From positions 186,001-250,000 of the forward strand of contig NZ_JADMKC010000002.1 in the NCBI RefSeq assembly GCF_018780105.1: a stretch of DNA of 64,000 nucleotides. The letters run 5' to 3'. The notes below the pieces were generated by a model. It saw nothing but the letters and a program-made list of their open reading frames with translations, searched no databases and was not told the origin of the DNA. The DNA comes from Thiobacillus sp. GTDB lineage: Bacteria; Pseudomonadota; Gammaproteobacteria; Burkholderiales; Thiobacillaceae. Each line of letters starts with the position of its first letter. Within the stretch, counting starts at the first letter, position 1. A program made the position numbers and the translations under genes. This document shows, piece after piece, positions 18,688 through 28,602 of the stretch.

Positions 18688-20913
18688 ATGAGCGCCGTGC
18701 CGCAATCGCCCACCGAGGCCTTCCCCGCCTTTTGTGAAGGCATCCAGTATTTTGCCGACAGCTATCCCGAAATCGACCGCCTCGGCGCCGCCCCGCTGCT
18801 CGGTCCCGATCAGCCTGCGTTGCCCGGCACCGACAGCGACGCCGCGGTGTATCAGACGCTGCTGGCCGCCGACGCGCTGCGCTACCTGACGCTGCAGATC
18901 ACCGGCAGCAAGTCGTCTGGCCACCCTGGCGGTTTCGCCTCAAGTGCCGACGCCGTCGCCGCGTTGCATCTGCTGGGTCATCGCAACATGGTGACCGAGG
19001 TCGGCCACCACGCGCCGGGCTTTTATTCGGCGATGTTCCTCGACACTTCGCTGGAAGCCATGGGCATCCATACGGTTTCCGAGATGCGCGCCCGCTTCCG
19101 TGAGCGTCACGGCCTGCTCGGCCATCTGTCGGGCGCGATTCCGGGCCTGCTGGCGCCGGCCGGTCCGCTCGGCCAGGGGCAGCATTTCGCCATGGCCGGC
19201 GCTTACCTGCATCGCGACAAGCTGTTCCCCGTCACCATCGGCGACGGCGGCCTCGGCGAGCCTTACATCATGAGCGCGTTCCAGCACTTCGCCACGGCCT
19301 ATCCCGACGTCACCAACTACCTGCCGGTGCTGGTGTGGAACGGTTATTCGCAGGAGCACCACAGCATGGTGTCGCTGTGGGACAACGCGCGCATGACGGC
19401 CTACTGGCGCGCGCACGGCTTCGACGAAGTCCACATGGTCGATGCCCGCAACTTTGCCGACACGCCCGACGCGCCGGTGTACGCGGACAGCACGACCTTC
19501 GGCTTCGCCGCGCGCATGGCGTTCACCAGTGCGATCCTCAAGGCCGCCGATGCCGCAGCACAAAGCGCGCTGTCGGGTCGCCGCGCCTGCCTCATCGTCA
19601 AGCAACTCAAAGGCGCGGGCGTGCACGCCACCGGCGCCAAGTCGCACAATCTTTACGCGCACCACACGCTCGATTCGGACGATGTGAAGTCGGGTCTTGA
19701 GCGCCGCGCGCTGCCGATCGCCGCGTGGAAAGTGACGCGCGAGAACTTCCGTCATGCCGGCGGCGGCCCCGCCGCACGCGTGGCGGTGACCGAATCGACC
19801 CGTGAATTGCCGAGTCTCGACGGTCTGCCGTTGACCGAATTCGCAGTCGGCGAGAACCACATTCCCACCACCGCCTTCGGCCACGTGGTCGGCGAAGTCG
19901 GCAAGCGCGATCCGTTGTTCGTCGTCACCAACGCCGACGGCAACGAAGCTTCGGGCATGGCCAACATCAACAAGGCGCTGACGATCCGCCACCCGACTGC
20001 CGACGACCTGTATTTCCAGGGGCCGTCCGGCCAGGTTTACGAGCCGCTCAACGAGGATGCCTGTGCCGGTCTGGCGGTGGGTGTTGCACTGTTCGGCGGC
20101 CGCAGCCTGTGGTGCAGCTACGAGTCCTTCGCCATCAACGGCCTGCCGATCTGGCAGACGGTGACGCAGGCGATGGCCGAACTGCGCCGCCCGACGCCCG
20201 CCACGGTGTGCCTGTTCACTGCCGGCGCGCTCGAGCAGGGCCGCAACGGCTGGACCCACCAGCGTCCGGAAATCGAAAGCTACTTCGCCGCGATGATGCG
20301 CAACGGCAACGTCTACCCGCTGTTCCCGGTCGACGCCAACATGATCCAGGCGAGCTACGACTGGGCGCTGAAGCAGAAGAACAAGGGCATCGTCATCACC
20401 GCCTCGAAGTCGCCGCTGCCGATTCACGCCACGATGGCGCAGAGCTATCAGGCGATCGACGACGGCGCGATGGTGCTGAAGGAGCACAAAGGTTCGCACA
20501 CCGTGGTGTTCGCCGTCACCGGCGACATGGTGCTACAGCCAGTGTTCGCCGCCGCCGAAAAGCTTGCCGAGGCCGGCATCGGCTCGCGCGTGGTCGCCGT
20601 AGTCAACCCGCGCCGCCTGTACCGCCCGCACGATGTGCTGTGGGACAGTGTGTCGGAACCCGATGGCCGTTTCATGGGCGACGATACCTTCAAGGCCCTA
20701 TTCCACGGCGACGCCTTGATTGCCGTGTCGGGTGGTCCGTCGGCGCCGCTCGAGCCCGTTTTACTGCGCAGCCAGGCCGCGCAGCGCGACGTGTTCTGCT
20801 GGAAGCGCGGCGAAACCACCGCCAGCCCGCAGCAGCTGTTCGATTTCAACGGCATGAACGCGCAGGCGATGCACGAGCGGGCGCTGGCCATGCTGGCGCG
20901 CGCAGCAGGCTGA
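18688..20913 (+). CDS. Divergent phosphoketolase/transketolase superfamily ThDP enzyme
   Basis: SGHPGG; LGHLSGAIPG; GDGGLGEPYIMSAFQH...LVWNGYSQ (ThDP motif); NGWTHQRPEIE; PLFPVDANMIQASYDWAL; VITASKSPLPIHATM matches the phosphoketolase layout. Confidence 0.75.
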   Translation: MSAVPQSPTEAFPAFCEGIQYFADSYPEIDRLGAAPLLGPDQPALPGTDSDAAVYQTLLAADALRYLTLQITGSKSSGHPGGFASSADAVAALHLLGHRNMVTEVGHHAPGFYSAMFLDTSLEAMGIHTVSEMRARFRERHGLLGHLSGAIPGLLAPAGPLGQGQHFAMAGAYLHRDKLFPVTIGDGGLGEPYIMSAFQHFATAYPDVTNYLPVLVWNGYSQEHHSMVSLWDNARMTAYWRAHGFDEVHMVDARNFADTPDAPVYADSTTFGFAARMAFTSAILKAADAAAQSALSGRRACLIVKQLKGAGVHATGAKSHNLYAHHTLDSDDVKSGLERRALPIAAWKVTRENFRHAGGGPAARVAVTESTRELPSLDGLPLTEFAVGENHIPTTAFGHVVGEVGKRDPLFVVTNADGNEASGMANINKALTIRHPTADDLYFQGPSGQVYEPLNEDACAGLAVGVALFGGRSLWCSYESFAINGLPIWQTVTQAMAELRRPTPATVCLFTAGALEQGRNGWTHQRPEIESYFAAMMRNGNVYPLFPVDANMIQASYDWALKQKNKGIVITASKSPLPIHATMAQSYQAIDDGAMVLKEHKGSHTVVFAVTGDMVLQPVFAAAEKLAEAGIGSRVVAVVNPRRLYRPHDVLWDSVSEPDGRFMGDDTFKALFHGDALIAVSGGPSAPLEPVLLRSQAAQRDVFCWKRGETTASPQQLFDFNGMNAQAMHERALAMLARAAG

Positions 20914-20918
20914 AACGT

Positions 20919-20952
20919 GTCTGGCGAAGCCCCGACCGGGGCTTCGCCAGAC
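20919..20952. repeat. Perfect 15-bp-stem intercistronic hairpin
   Basis: GTCTGGCGAAGCCCC-GACC-GGGGCTTCGCCAGAC between the ThDP enzyme and DUF1537 genes. Confidence 0.8.
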
Positions 20953-20968
20953 AAGGAAAGGTGAACCC

Positions 20969-22303
20969 ATGAATCCGAAAATCATCGTTCTCGACGACGA
21001 CCCCACCGGCTCGCAGACGGTGCATTCCTGCCTGCTGTTGACGCGTTGGGACGTCGCCACGCTGAAGACGGCGCTGGCCGACGCCGCGCCGCTGTTCTTC
21101 GTGCTGACCAACACGCGCGGCATGGACGCGGAGCGTGCGGCGACAATCACGCGTGAAGTCTGCGTCAACCTCAAGGCGGCGCTGGCCGATTACGCCGGGC
21201 CGGTGCTGTTCGTGTCGCGTTCGGACTCGACCCTGCGCGGCCACTACCCGGTTGAGACCGACGTGATGAACACCGTGCTCGGCCCCTTCGACGCGACGCT
21301 ACTGACGCCGGCGTTCTTCGAGGGCGGCCGCGTCACGCGCGACAGCACGCACTACTTGATCGTCGACGGCCAACCGGTGCCGACGCATGAAACCGAATTC
21401 GCACGCGATTCGGTGTTCGGCTATCGCACCGCGTATCTGCCCGAATACGTGGCGGAAAAAACCGGCGGCCGTGTCGCCGCCAGTGAGGTGGCCCGCCTGA
21501 CGCTCGACGATCTGCGCGGCGGGCGCACGGCGGCCTGGCTGGCAGCGCAGCACGGCAATGCCATCGGCGTGGTCGACGGCGAAACCGCCGACGACTACCG
21601 GCTGTTTGCCGACGCCGTGCTGCAGTCCGCCGCAGCCGGCAAGCGCCTGCTGTTCCGCAGCGCGGCTTCGCTGCTGACCGCGCTGGCCCGGCTGCCGCCG
21701 CAGCCGGTGGCAGCCGATGCGTTCGCCTCGCTGGTGCGCGATCAACAGCCGGGCGCGGTCATCGTCGGTTCGCACGTCGCCAAGACCACCGCGCAACTGG
21801 GCGTGTTGCTGAAGCAGCGCGGCGTGGTCGGCCTGCCGCTCGATGTGGCGCGCTTGCCTGCGGAGCGGGCAGCGCAGGTCGCGTCGCTCACGGCCAGCAT
21901 CGCGCACGCGCATGCGCGCGGCCTCACCCCGGTGGTGTTCACCAGCCGCACCGAGCTGCAGTTCGCCAGCACCGCGGAGCGTTTGAAATTTGGCGAAGCG
22001 GTGTCGGGCACGCTGATGGACGTGGTGCGGCAACTGCCGCCGACGCTCGGCTTTCTGATCAGCAAGGGCGGCATCACTTCCAACGACGTACTGTCCAGCG
22101 GGCTCGAACTCACCGCTTCGCGCGTGCTGGGGCAGATCCTGCCCGGTGTTACTGTGGTGCAGACGCCGGCGAACCACCGCCTGCCGCAGATGCCAGTGGT
22201 GATTTTCCCCGGCAACGTCGGCGGCGACGATGCGCTGGCCGCGGCCTACCGGCGACTCGCGCCCTCGCACGCGGCGGCCAGCCCGGCTAAACTCGCGGCC
22301 TGA
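20969..22303 (+). CDS. DUF1537 / four-carbon acid sugar kinase family protein
   Basis: IIVLDDDPTGSQTVHSC ... LFVSRSDSTLRGHYPVETD ... GFLISKGGITSNDVLSSGL. Confidence 0.88.
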   Translation: MNPKIIVLDDDPTGSQTVHSCLLLTRWDVATLKTALADAAPLFFVLTNTRGMDAERAATITREVCVNLKAALADYAGPVLFVSRSDSTLRGHYPVETDVMNTVLGPFDATLLTPAFFEGGRVTRDSTHYLIVDGQPVPTHETEFARDSVFGYRTAYLPEYVAEKTGGRVAASEVARLTLDDLRGGRTAAWLAAQHGNAIGVVDGETADDYRLFADAVLQSAAAGKRLLFRSAASLLTALARLPPQPVAADAFASLVRDQQPGAVIVGSHVAKTTAQLGVLLKQRGVVGLPLDVARLPAERAAQVASLTASIAHAHARGLTPVVFTSRTELQFASTAERLKFGEAVSGTLMDVVRQLPPTLGFLISKGGITSNDVLSSGLELTASRVLGQILPGVTVVQTPANHRLPQMPVVIFPGNVGGDDALAAAYRRLAPSHAAASPAKLAA

Positions 22304-22321
22304 TTTCCGCTTTCGTCCGCC

Positions 22322-23776
22322 ATGCTCAGTCCCGCCTTCCTGTCCCAGTTGCGCCGCCTGCTGCCGCCGCACAGCGTGCTGCACGAGCGCGAAGACTTGG
22401 TTCCCTTCGAGTCCGACGGCCTGTCGGCCTACCGCAATATTCCCGACGTGGTGGTGCTGCCGGAGAATGAAGCGCAGGTGGCGGCGATCCTGCGGCTGTG
22501 CCACGCCGAGAAAATCGCCGTGGTGGCGCGCGGCGCCGGCACCGGCCTCGCGGCGGGTGCACTGCCAATCGACGGCGCGGTGCTGCTGGTGCTGGCCAAG
22601 CTCAACCAGATCAGGCAGATCGACCCCCTGGCGCGCACCGCCATCGTGCAGCCCGGCGTGCGCAACCTGGCGATTTCCGAAGCGGCGGCGGCGCATGGCC
22701 TCTACTACGCGCCCGATCCGTCGTCGCAGATCGCCTGCTCGATCGGCGGCAACGTGGCGGAAAACTCCGGCGGCGTGCACTGCCTGAAATATGGCCTCAC
22801 CGTGCATAACATCCTCAAGCTGCGCGCCTGGACCATCGCCGGCGAGCTGCTGGAAATCGGCAGCGACAGCCTCGACAGCGCCGGCTACGACCTGCTGGCC
22901 TTGATGACCGGCTCGGAAGGCATGCTCGCGGTGATCACCGAAGTCACGGTCAAGCTGCTGCCGCGCCCGCAGCGTGCGCAGGTGGTGCTGGCGGCGTTCG
23001 ACGACGTCGCCAAAGCGGGCGCGGCGGTCGGCAACATCATCGCCGCCGGCGTCATACCGGCCGGGCTGGAAATGATGGATCGCCTCGCCATCCAGGCCGC
23101 CGAGGCCTTCGTCCACGCCGGCTATCCGCTCGACTGCGAGGCCTTGCTGCTGTGTGAAGTGGATGGCGTCAACGAGGAAGTGTCGGACGACATCTTCACC
23201 GTGCGCGAGGTGCTGACCGCCTCCGGCGCTACCGAAATCCGCACGGCGGAAAGCGAAGAACAGCGCCTCAAATTCTGGGCCGGGCGCAAGGCTGCGTTCC
23301 CGGCCGTGGGGCGACTCGCGCCCGACTACTACTGCATGGACGGCACCATTCCGCGCGCGCAGCTGCCGCATGTCCTGCGTCGCATCAGCGAAATGAGCGC
23401 GGAATATGGATTGGCGGTCGCCAACGTGTTTCACGCCGGCGACGGCAACCTGCATCCGCTGATTCTGTTCGATGCCAACACGCCGGGCGAACTGCACAAG
23501 GCCGAAACCTTCGGCGGCAAGATTCTGGAACTGTGCGTGGAAGTCGGCGGCACCATCACCGGTGAACACGGCGTCGGCCTGGAGAAGATCAACCAGATGT
23601 GCGCGCAGTTTTCCACCCCGGAGCTGGCGCGCTTCCACGCGGTGAAGGCCGCGTTCGACCCCGACACCCTGCTCAATCCCGGCAAGGCCGTGCCCGAACT
23701 GCACCGTTGCGCCGAGTGGGGCGCGATGCACATCAGTGGCGGGCAATTGCCGCATCCCGAGTTGCCGAGGTTCTGA
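22322..23776 (+). CDS. glcD: Glycolate oxidase subunit GlcD-like FAD-linked oxidase
   Basis: VVARGAGTGLAAGALP ... SIGGNVAENSGGVHCLKYGLT ... VFHAGDGNLHPLILFD ... TGEHGVGLEK. Confidence 0.9.
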   Translation: MLSPAFLSQLRRLLPPHSVLHEREDLVPFESDGLSAYRNIPDVVVLPENEAQVAAILRLCHAEKIAVVARGAGTGLAAGALPIDGAVLLVLAKLNQIRQIDPLARTAIVQPGVRNLAISEAAAAHGLYYAPDPSSQIACSIGGNVAENSGGVHCLKYGLTVHNILKLRAWTIAGELLEIGSDSLDSAGYDLLALMTGSEGMLAVITEVTVKLLPRPQRAQVVLAAFDDVAKAGAAVGNIIAAGVIPAGLEMMDRLAIQAAEAFVHAGYPLDCEALLLCEVDGVNEEVSDDIFTVREVLTASGATEIRTAESEEQRLKFWAGRKAAFPAVGRLAPDYYCMDGTIPRAQLPHVLRRISEMSAEYGLAVANVFHAGDGNLHPLILFDANTPGELHKAETFGGKILELCVEVGGTITGEHGVGLEKINQMCAQFSTPELARFHAVKAAFDPDTLLNPGKAVPELHRCAEWGAMHISGGQLPHPELPRF

Positions 23777-24840
23777 TGCTGGATCGCCTGATCGAGCGCA
23801 TCCGCGCCGCCTATGAAAACGGCTCGCCGCTGATCCTCCAGGGCGGCGGCAGCAAGAGCTTTTACGGCAACCCCGACGAAGGCGAAGTGCTCAGCACGCG
23901 TGCGTTTACCGGGGTGGTTGATTACCAGCCGAAGGAACTGGTGCTGACCGCGCGCGCCGGCACCCCGCTTACCGAAATCGAAGCGTTGCTCGCCGAACAG
24001 AATCAGATGCTGGCGTTTGAGCCGCCGCACTTTAATGGCCCGGCAACGCTGGGCGGCAGCATCGCCGCCGGCCTGTCCGGTCCGCGCCGCCCCTACGCCG
24101 GCGCCGCGCGCGATTTCGTGCTCGGCGTGCGCATCATCGACGGCACCGGCCAGCCGCTGCGCTTCGGCGGCCAGGTGATCAAAAACGTCGCCGGCTACGA
24201 CGTGTCGCGCCTGATGGCAGGCAGCCTCGGTACGCTTGGCCTGATCACCGAAGTCTCGCTCAAGGTGCTGCCCAGGCCGGCAGCCGAAACCACGCTGCAA
24301 TTCGAGCTCGACGAGGCGGCGGCCCTTCTCAAAATGAACCAGTGGGCGGGGCAGCCGTTGCCGCTGTCGGCCACCAGTTGGCATGCCGGCCTGCTGACCG
24401 TGCGGCTGTCGGGTGCGGTGTCCGCCGTGCACGCAGCGCAGGTCAAGCTGGGGGGCGAAACCCTGAAGGACGCCGCCGCCTTCTGGCAGCGCCTGCGCGA
24501 CCAGTCGACCGCGTTTTTCGACAAACGTCCGGCAGCGTCCGGACAGACCCTGTGGCGGCTGGCGGTCAAGCCCACCACGCCGCCACTCAAGCTGGGCGAC
24601 GCGCAATGGATCGAGTGGGGCGGCGCAGTACGCTGGCTGGAAAGCGATCTGCCCGCCGCCGCGCTGTTCGAAGCCGCCAAAAGCTGCGGCGGCCACGCCA
24701 CCCTGTTCCGCGGAACGGCGCCGGCCGGCGGCGTGTTCAGCCCGCTTACGCCCGCGCTGCATACCCTGCATCGCAATCTCAAACAGCGCTTCGACCCCAA
24801 GGGCATCCTCAATCGCAGACGGATGTACCCCGACTTCTGA
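23776..24840 (+). CDS. glcE: Glycolate oxidase subunit GlcE-like FAD-binding protein
   Basis: LQGGGSKSFYG ... ATLGGSIAAGLSGPRRPYAGAARDFVLGVRIIDGTG ... RFDPKGILN; ATG overlaps the glcD stop. Confidence 0.9.
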   Translation: MLDRLIERIRAAYENGSPLILQGGGSKSFYGNPDEGEVLSTRAFTGVVDYQPKELVLTARAGTPLTEIEALLAEQNQMLAFEPPHFNGPATLGGSIAAGLSGPRRPYAGAARDFVLGVRIIDGTGQPLRFGGQVIKNVAGYDVSRLMAGSLGTLGLITEVSLKVLPRPAAETTLQFELDEAAALLKMNQWAGQPLPLSATSWHAGLLTVRLSGAVSAVHAAQVKLGGETLKDAAAFWQRLRDQSTAFFDKRPAASGQTLWRLAVKPTTPPLKLGDAQWIEWGGAVRWLESDLPAAALFEAAKSCGGHATLFRGTAPAGGVFSPLTPALHTLHRNLKQRFDPKGILNRRRMYPDF

Positions 24841-25220
24841 TGCAGCTCGACGCAATCGATCATGTGGTGCTGACCGTGCGCGACATTCCCGCCACCGTGG
24901 CGTTTTATACGCGCGTACTGGGCATGCGCGAGGAAGTGTTTGGTGAAGGCCGGCGTGCACTGGTCTTCGGCCGCTGCAAACTCAACCTGCATCAGGCCGG
25001 GCGCGAATTCGAGCCGAAGGCGGCGCAGCCGACGCCGGGCGCCGTCGATCTCTGTCTGATCGCGCGTACGCCCCTCGCCGACATTGCGGACCAGCTTGCC
25101 GCGCAGGGCATCGCCATCGAGCAAGGCCCGATCGAACGTACGGGCGCACAAGGTCCGCTGTTGTCACTTTATGTGCGAGATCCCGACGGCAATCTGATCG
25201 AACTATCGAACCCGCTCTGA
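24840..25220 (+). CDS. VOC (glyoxalase/bleomycin resistance) family protein
   Basis: IDHVVLTVRDIPATVAFYTRVLGM ... LLSLYVRDPDGNLIELSN. Confidence 0.88.
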   Translation: MQLDAIDHVVLTVRDIPATVAFYTRVLGMREEVFGEGRRALVFGRCKLNLHQAGREFEPKAAQPTPGAVDLCLIARTPLADIADQLAAQGIAIEQGPIERTGAQGPLLSLYVRDPDGNLIELSNPL

Positions 25221-25233
25221 CCTGCGCCAGACC

Positions 25234-26475
25234 ATGCAAACCACACTCGCCGACTCTTTCCGCAACACCCCCGAGGGCGATCTCGCCGAAAGCATCCTAC
25301 GCAGCTGCGTGCATTGCGGATTTTGCCTCGCCACCTGTCCCACCTATCAGGTGCTCGGCAACGAACTCGATTCGCCGCGCGGCCGCATTTACCTGATCAA
25401 ACAGGTGTTCGAAGGCGCCACGCCCACCGTCAAGACCCAGCTTCACCTCGACCGCTGCCTCACCTGCCGCAACTGCGAAACCACCTGCCCGTCGGGGGTC
25501 GAATACGGCAAGCTGCTCGACCTCGGGCGCGCGCAGGTCGAGCAGGCGGTCGGGCGCGGCGCACGCGAAACCGCCACCCGCGCCGTGCTCAAGACCGGCC
25601 TGCTGTCGCCCACGCTGTTCAACAGCGCGCTCAAACTCGGCCAGAACGTGCGCGGCGCGATGCCGGGCTTTGTGCGCAGCAAGATCCCCGCGCCCGACGC
25701 AGCCGGCGTGTGGCCCGCGCCGCGCCATGCACGCAAAATGCTGGTGCTCGCCGGCTGCGTGCAGCCCGGGCTCAAACCCAACATCAACGCCGCCGCCGCG
25801 CGCGTGCTCGACCGCATCGGCATTTCATTGATCGCGGCCGACAAGGCCGGCTGCTGCGGCGCCGTTGCGCACCATCTCAACGACCACGACGGCGGCCTGA
25901 ACGCCATGCGCCGCAACATCGACGCCTGGCTGCCGCACCTCGACGCCGGCGTCGAAGCCATCGTGATGACCGCGTCCGGCTGCGGCGTGATGGTGAAGGA
26001 TTACGGCTGGCAACTGCGCGACGACCCGGCGTATGCGGAAAAAGCTGCCCGCATCTCGGCTGCAACGCGGGACATTTCCGAAGTGCTATTCGCAGAACGC
26101 GAAGCGCTCGAACCGCTGACCGCTACCCGCTCACCGCTCGCCAGGAGAATCGCCTACCACCCGCCCTGCACCCTGCAACACGGGCAAAAACTCAGCGGCG
26201 GCGTCGAAGCGCTGCTGACCGAGGCCGGATTCGAGCTCACCGCGGTGGCGGAAAAAAATCTCTGCTGCGGCTCGGCCGGCACCTATTCGATTCTGCAACC
26301 CGAGATCGCCGGCCAGCTCAAAACCCGCAAGCTTGGCCATCTCGAAGCCGGCGCGCCGGAGATGATCGTTACCGCCAACATCGGCTGCCTCACCCACCTG
26401 CAATCGGGTACGTCCACCCCGGTGCGGCATTGGGTGGAATTGCTCGACGAGGCGCTGGGCGCGCCCGCGCCTTAA
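25234..26475 (+). CDS. glcF: Glycolate oxidase iron-sulfur subunit GlcF
   Basis: CVHCGFCLATCPTY and CLTCRNCETTCPSGV 4Fe-4S motifs plus CCG (heterodisulfide reductase-type) domains. Confidence 0.92.
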   Translation: MQTTLADSFRNTPEGDLAESILRSCVHCGFCLATCPTYQVLGNELDSPRGRIYLIKQVFEGATPTVKTQLHLDRCLTCRNCETTCPSGVEYGKLLDLGRAQVEQAVGRGARETATRAVLKTGLLSPTLFNSALKLGQNVRGAMPGFVRSKIPAPDAAGVWPAPRHARKMLVLAGCVQPGLKPNINAAAARVLDRIGISLIAADKAGCCGAVAHHLNDHDGGLNAMRRNIDAWLPHLDAGVEAIVMTASGCGVMVKDYGWQLRDDPAYAEKAARISAATRDISEVLFAEREALEPLTATRSPLARRIAYHPPCTLQHGQKLSGGVEALLTEAGFELTAVAEKNLCCGSAGTYSILQPEIAGQLKTRKLGHLEAGAPEMIVTANIGCLTHLQSGTSTPVRHWVELLDEALGAPAP

Positions 26476-27050
26476 GTCTTGTGTAAATCCTGCGGCTGGT
26501 TGAAATTGGCGAAGCAGGCGGCATCGAACATCACCGTGGTCGAATCCAGTGCGGCCTGCCAGTGCCGCACGGCGCGTTCGCCGCGTGCGAGGAATGCGGC
26601 CAGGTTGTCGCGCTGTTCGGTGCGCACGATAAAACAGCTGTGATGGATGCGGGTGGTGTCTGCCGCAACGGCCAGCGGCACCTTGTGTTGCTGCGCTGCG
26701 TGGAGCAGTTGCGCGGCGAGGTCGGGAGGAAGGTGCGGGGTGTCGCAGGGCGTGACCAGCAGCCAGTCGGCCCTCACCGCTTCCAGCGCGGCCAGCACGC
26801 CGGCGAGCGGGCCGGGAAAATCGGGCAGGGTGTCGGGCAGCACGCGATGGCCGTAGGCGGCGTAGCGTTCGAGGTTGCGGTTGGCGCTGATGACGAGCGG
26901 ATCGGCTTGCGGGGACAGCGTGTCGAGCGCCCATTCGATCAGTGGGCGGCCCCGGTATTCGATCAGGCCTTTGTCCACGCCGCCCATGCGCCGTCCGAGG
27001 CCGCCGGCCAGAATGACGGCGGCGACTCGCGGTTGCTCAGCGTCGGGCAT
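26472..27050 (-). CDS. mobA: Molybdenum cofactor guanylyltransferase
   Basis: AAVILAGGLGRRMGGVDKGLIEYRGRPLI ... VTPCDTPHLP. Confidence 0.9.
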   Translation of the reverse strand: MPDAEQPRVAAVILAGGLGRRMGGVDKGLIEYRGRPLIEWALDTLSPQADPLVISANRNLERYAAYGHRVLPDTLPDFPGPLAGVLAALEAVRADWLLVTPCDTPHLPPDLAAQLLHAAQQHKVPLAVAADTTRIHHSCFIVRTEQRDNLAAFLARGERAVRHWQAALDSTTVMFDAACFANFNQPQDLHKT

Positions 27051-28602
27051 ACAGATAAAAGCGCTCGGAGCGGTCGCCGGGGCGGGCGCCGTCCCAATAC
27101 CGGACCCAGCCGGGCGGCGCTTCGGGCACCGCGCCGCGTTGCCGCGTTTCCATCAGCAGCCAGTTGCAGCTGGCGTCGTCGGGCGAGAAGTGGCGGCCGC
27201 TGTGATAAGCCAGCAGCAGGCGTTGCTGGTTGCGCACGCGATAGGTCTGGATGCATTCGCCGGGCGGCACCTGCGCCACCAGCTGCTGACTGACGCTGAC
27301 GTAGCTGAGACGGCGGTCGAGCGGCGCCTGGAACAGGCTCATCAGCAGCACCCAGACGAAGGTCATGCTGGCCGTCCACACCAGCATCGGGCGCAGCGGC
27401 GAGCGTTGCAGGCGCGCCAGAATGCCGATCCACAGCGCGGTGACGACCACGCCCAGCACCAGCGTCCACGGCCGCAGTTCGCCGACGTGCAGCAGACCGA
27501 ATCGCGTGAGCCGCGCCGCCAGCCGCGCCGGGGTGCCGAGATCGTGCGCGCTCCAGTACACCCACAGCAGCAGCGCGATGAAGCCGAACAGCATGACGCT
27601 GAACCACAGCAGCGCGTAGGCTGCGCCGCGCCGCAGGCTGAACAGGCCGCTGGCGCCGAGCAGCGCCAGCGGCAGCAGCAGGATGAGTCCTTGCTCCTCG
27701 CCGGGGTGGAAGTCGAAGGCGTACAGCACGAGCAGGCCGAGCAGCGCGCCGGTGGGCAGCACGATGCCCGGGGTGCGCCACTGGCGACGGCCGCGATACA
27801 GCGCCCACAGCGCCAGCGGCCAGGCGGGCCAGGCATACCAGCCGAGAATGCCGGGGTAGTAGGTGAACTGCCGCGCGCTGCCGTCGAACCAGCGCTGCAG
27901 GTTGAAGGCGCGCACGAAGGGAATCGACTGCGTGGCAAGGTAGGCCAGCCACAGCGCGCTGGCGGCCAGCGCAATCAGCGTGCCCCAGATCAGCGTGCGC
28001 CACGCCGCCGGCGTGCGGTAATCCACCAGCAGCAACGGCAGCAGCCAGGCCAGCAGCAGGAACAGGGCCGCTTCGGCGGCGCCGCCTGCGAGCAGCATCA
28101 GCACCGCGCCGACGCCCAGCGCCCAGGCGCCGCGCCGGGCGTGCGGCATCCGCGCGATGCCGTACAGCATCAGCGCGGCGGCGGCGAATTGCGCGGTGGC
28201 GGCGTTGAGTTCGTGGCCGCGTACCAGCAGGCCAATGCAGCCGAGCAGGGTGAGCGCGGCGGCCCAGCCGGTTTCCGCGCCGTACAGCACGCGTGCGCTG
28301 CGTGCGGTGAAGAACAGCGCCAGCGCGACGAACACGCCGGAAGCCAGCCGCGCGCCGTCGGCCAGCGGCAGAAAGGCGGCCGTCAGCCAGGCGGTGGCGC
28401 TGGCGACCCAGTAGTAAAGCGGCGGCGTGGCGGCCACCGTCTGCGGCGCAATGCCGTTTTCCAGCAATAGCCACAGGTGCATGAAATGTTCGCCGTCGCC
28501 GCCTTTCCAGGGCGAGTGCCCGATCAGGCCGGGCAGCAGCCAGGCGGCGCAGAGCAGCAGCAGGCCGAGCTGCGGAAGGGAGAAAGTCGGTTTACTGAAC
28601 AA
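27037..28602 (-). CDS. ArnT/GT39-like integral membrane glycosyltransferase
   Basis: KGGDGEHFMHLWLLLENGIAPQTVAATPPLYYWV and about 12 TM segments. Confidence 0.7.
   Translation of the reverse strand: MFSKPTFSLPQLGLLLLCAAWLLPGLIGHSPWKGGDGEHFMHLWLLLENGIAPQTVAATPPLYYWVASATAWLTAAFLPLADGARLASGVFVALALFFTARSARVLYGAETGWAAALTLLGCIGLLVRGHELNAATAQFAAAALMLYGIARMPHARRGAWALGVGAVLMLLAGGAAEAALFLLLAWLLPLLLVDYRTPAAWRTLIWGTLIALAASALWLAYLATQSIPFVRAFNLQRWFDGSARQFTYYPGILGWYAWPAWPLALWALYRGRRQWRTPGIVLPTGALLGLLVLYAFDFHPGEEQGLILLLPLALLGASGLFSLRRGAAYALLWFSVMLFGFIALLLWVYWSAHDLGTPARLAARLTRFGLLHVGELRPWTLVLGVVVTALWIGILARLQRSPLRPMLVWTASMTFVWVLLMSLFQAPLDRRLSYVSVSQQLVAQVPPGECIQTYRVRNQQRLLLAYHSGRHFSPDDASCNWLLMETRQRGAVPEAPPGWVRYWDGARPGDRSERFYLYARR

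Noticed and set aside
21299-23755. 818-aa minus-strand ORF opposite DUF1537/glcD
   Set aside because: Shadow ORF of the real plus-strand genes; no domain signal
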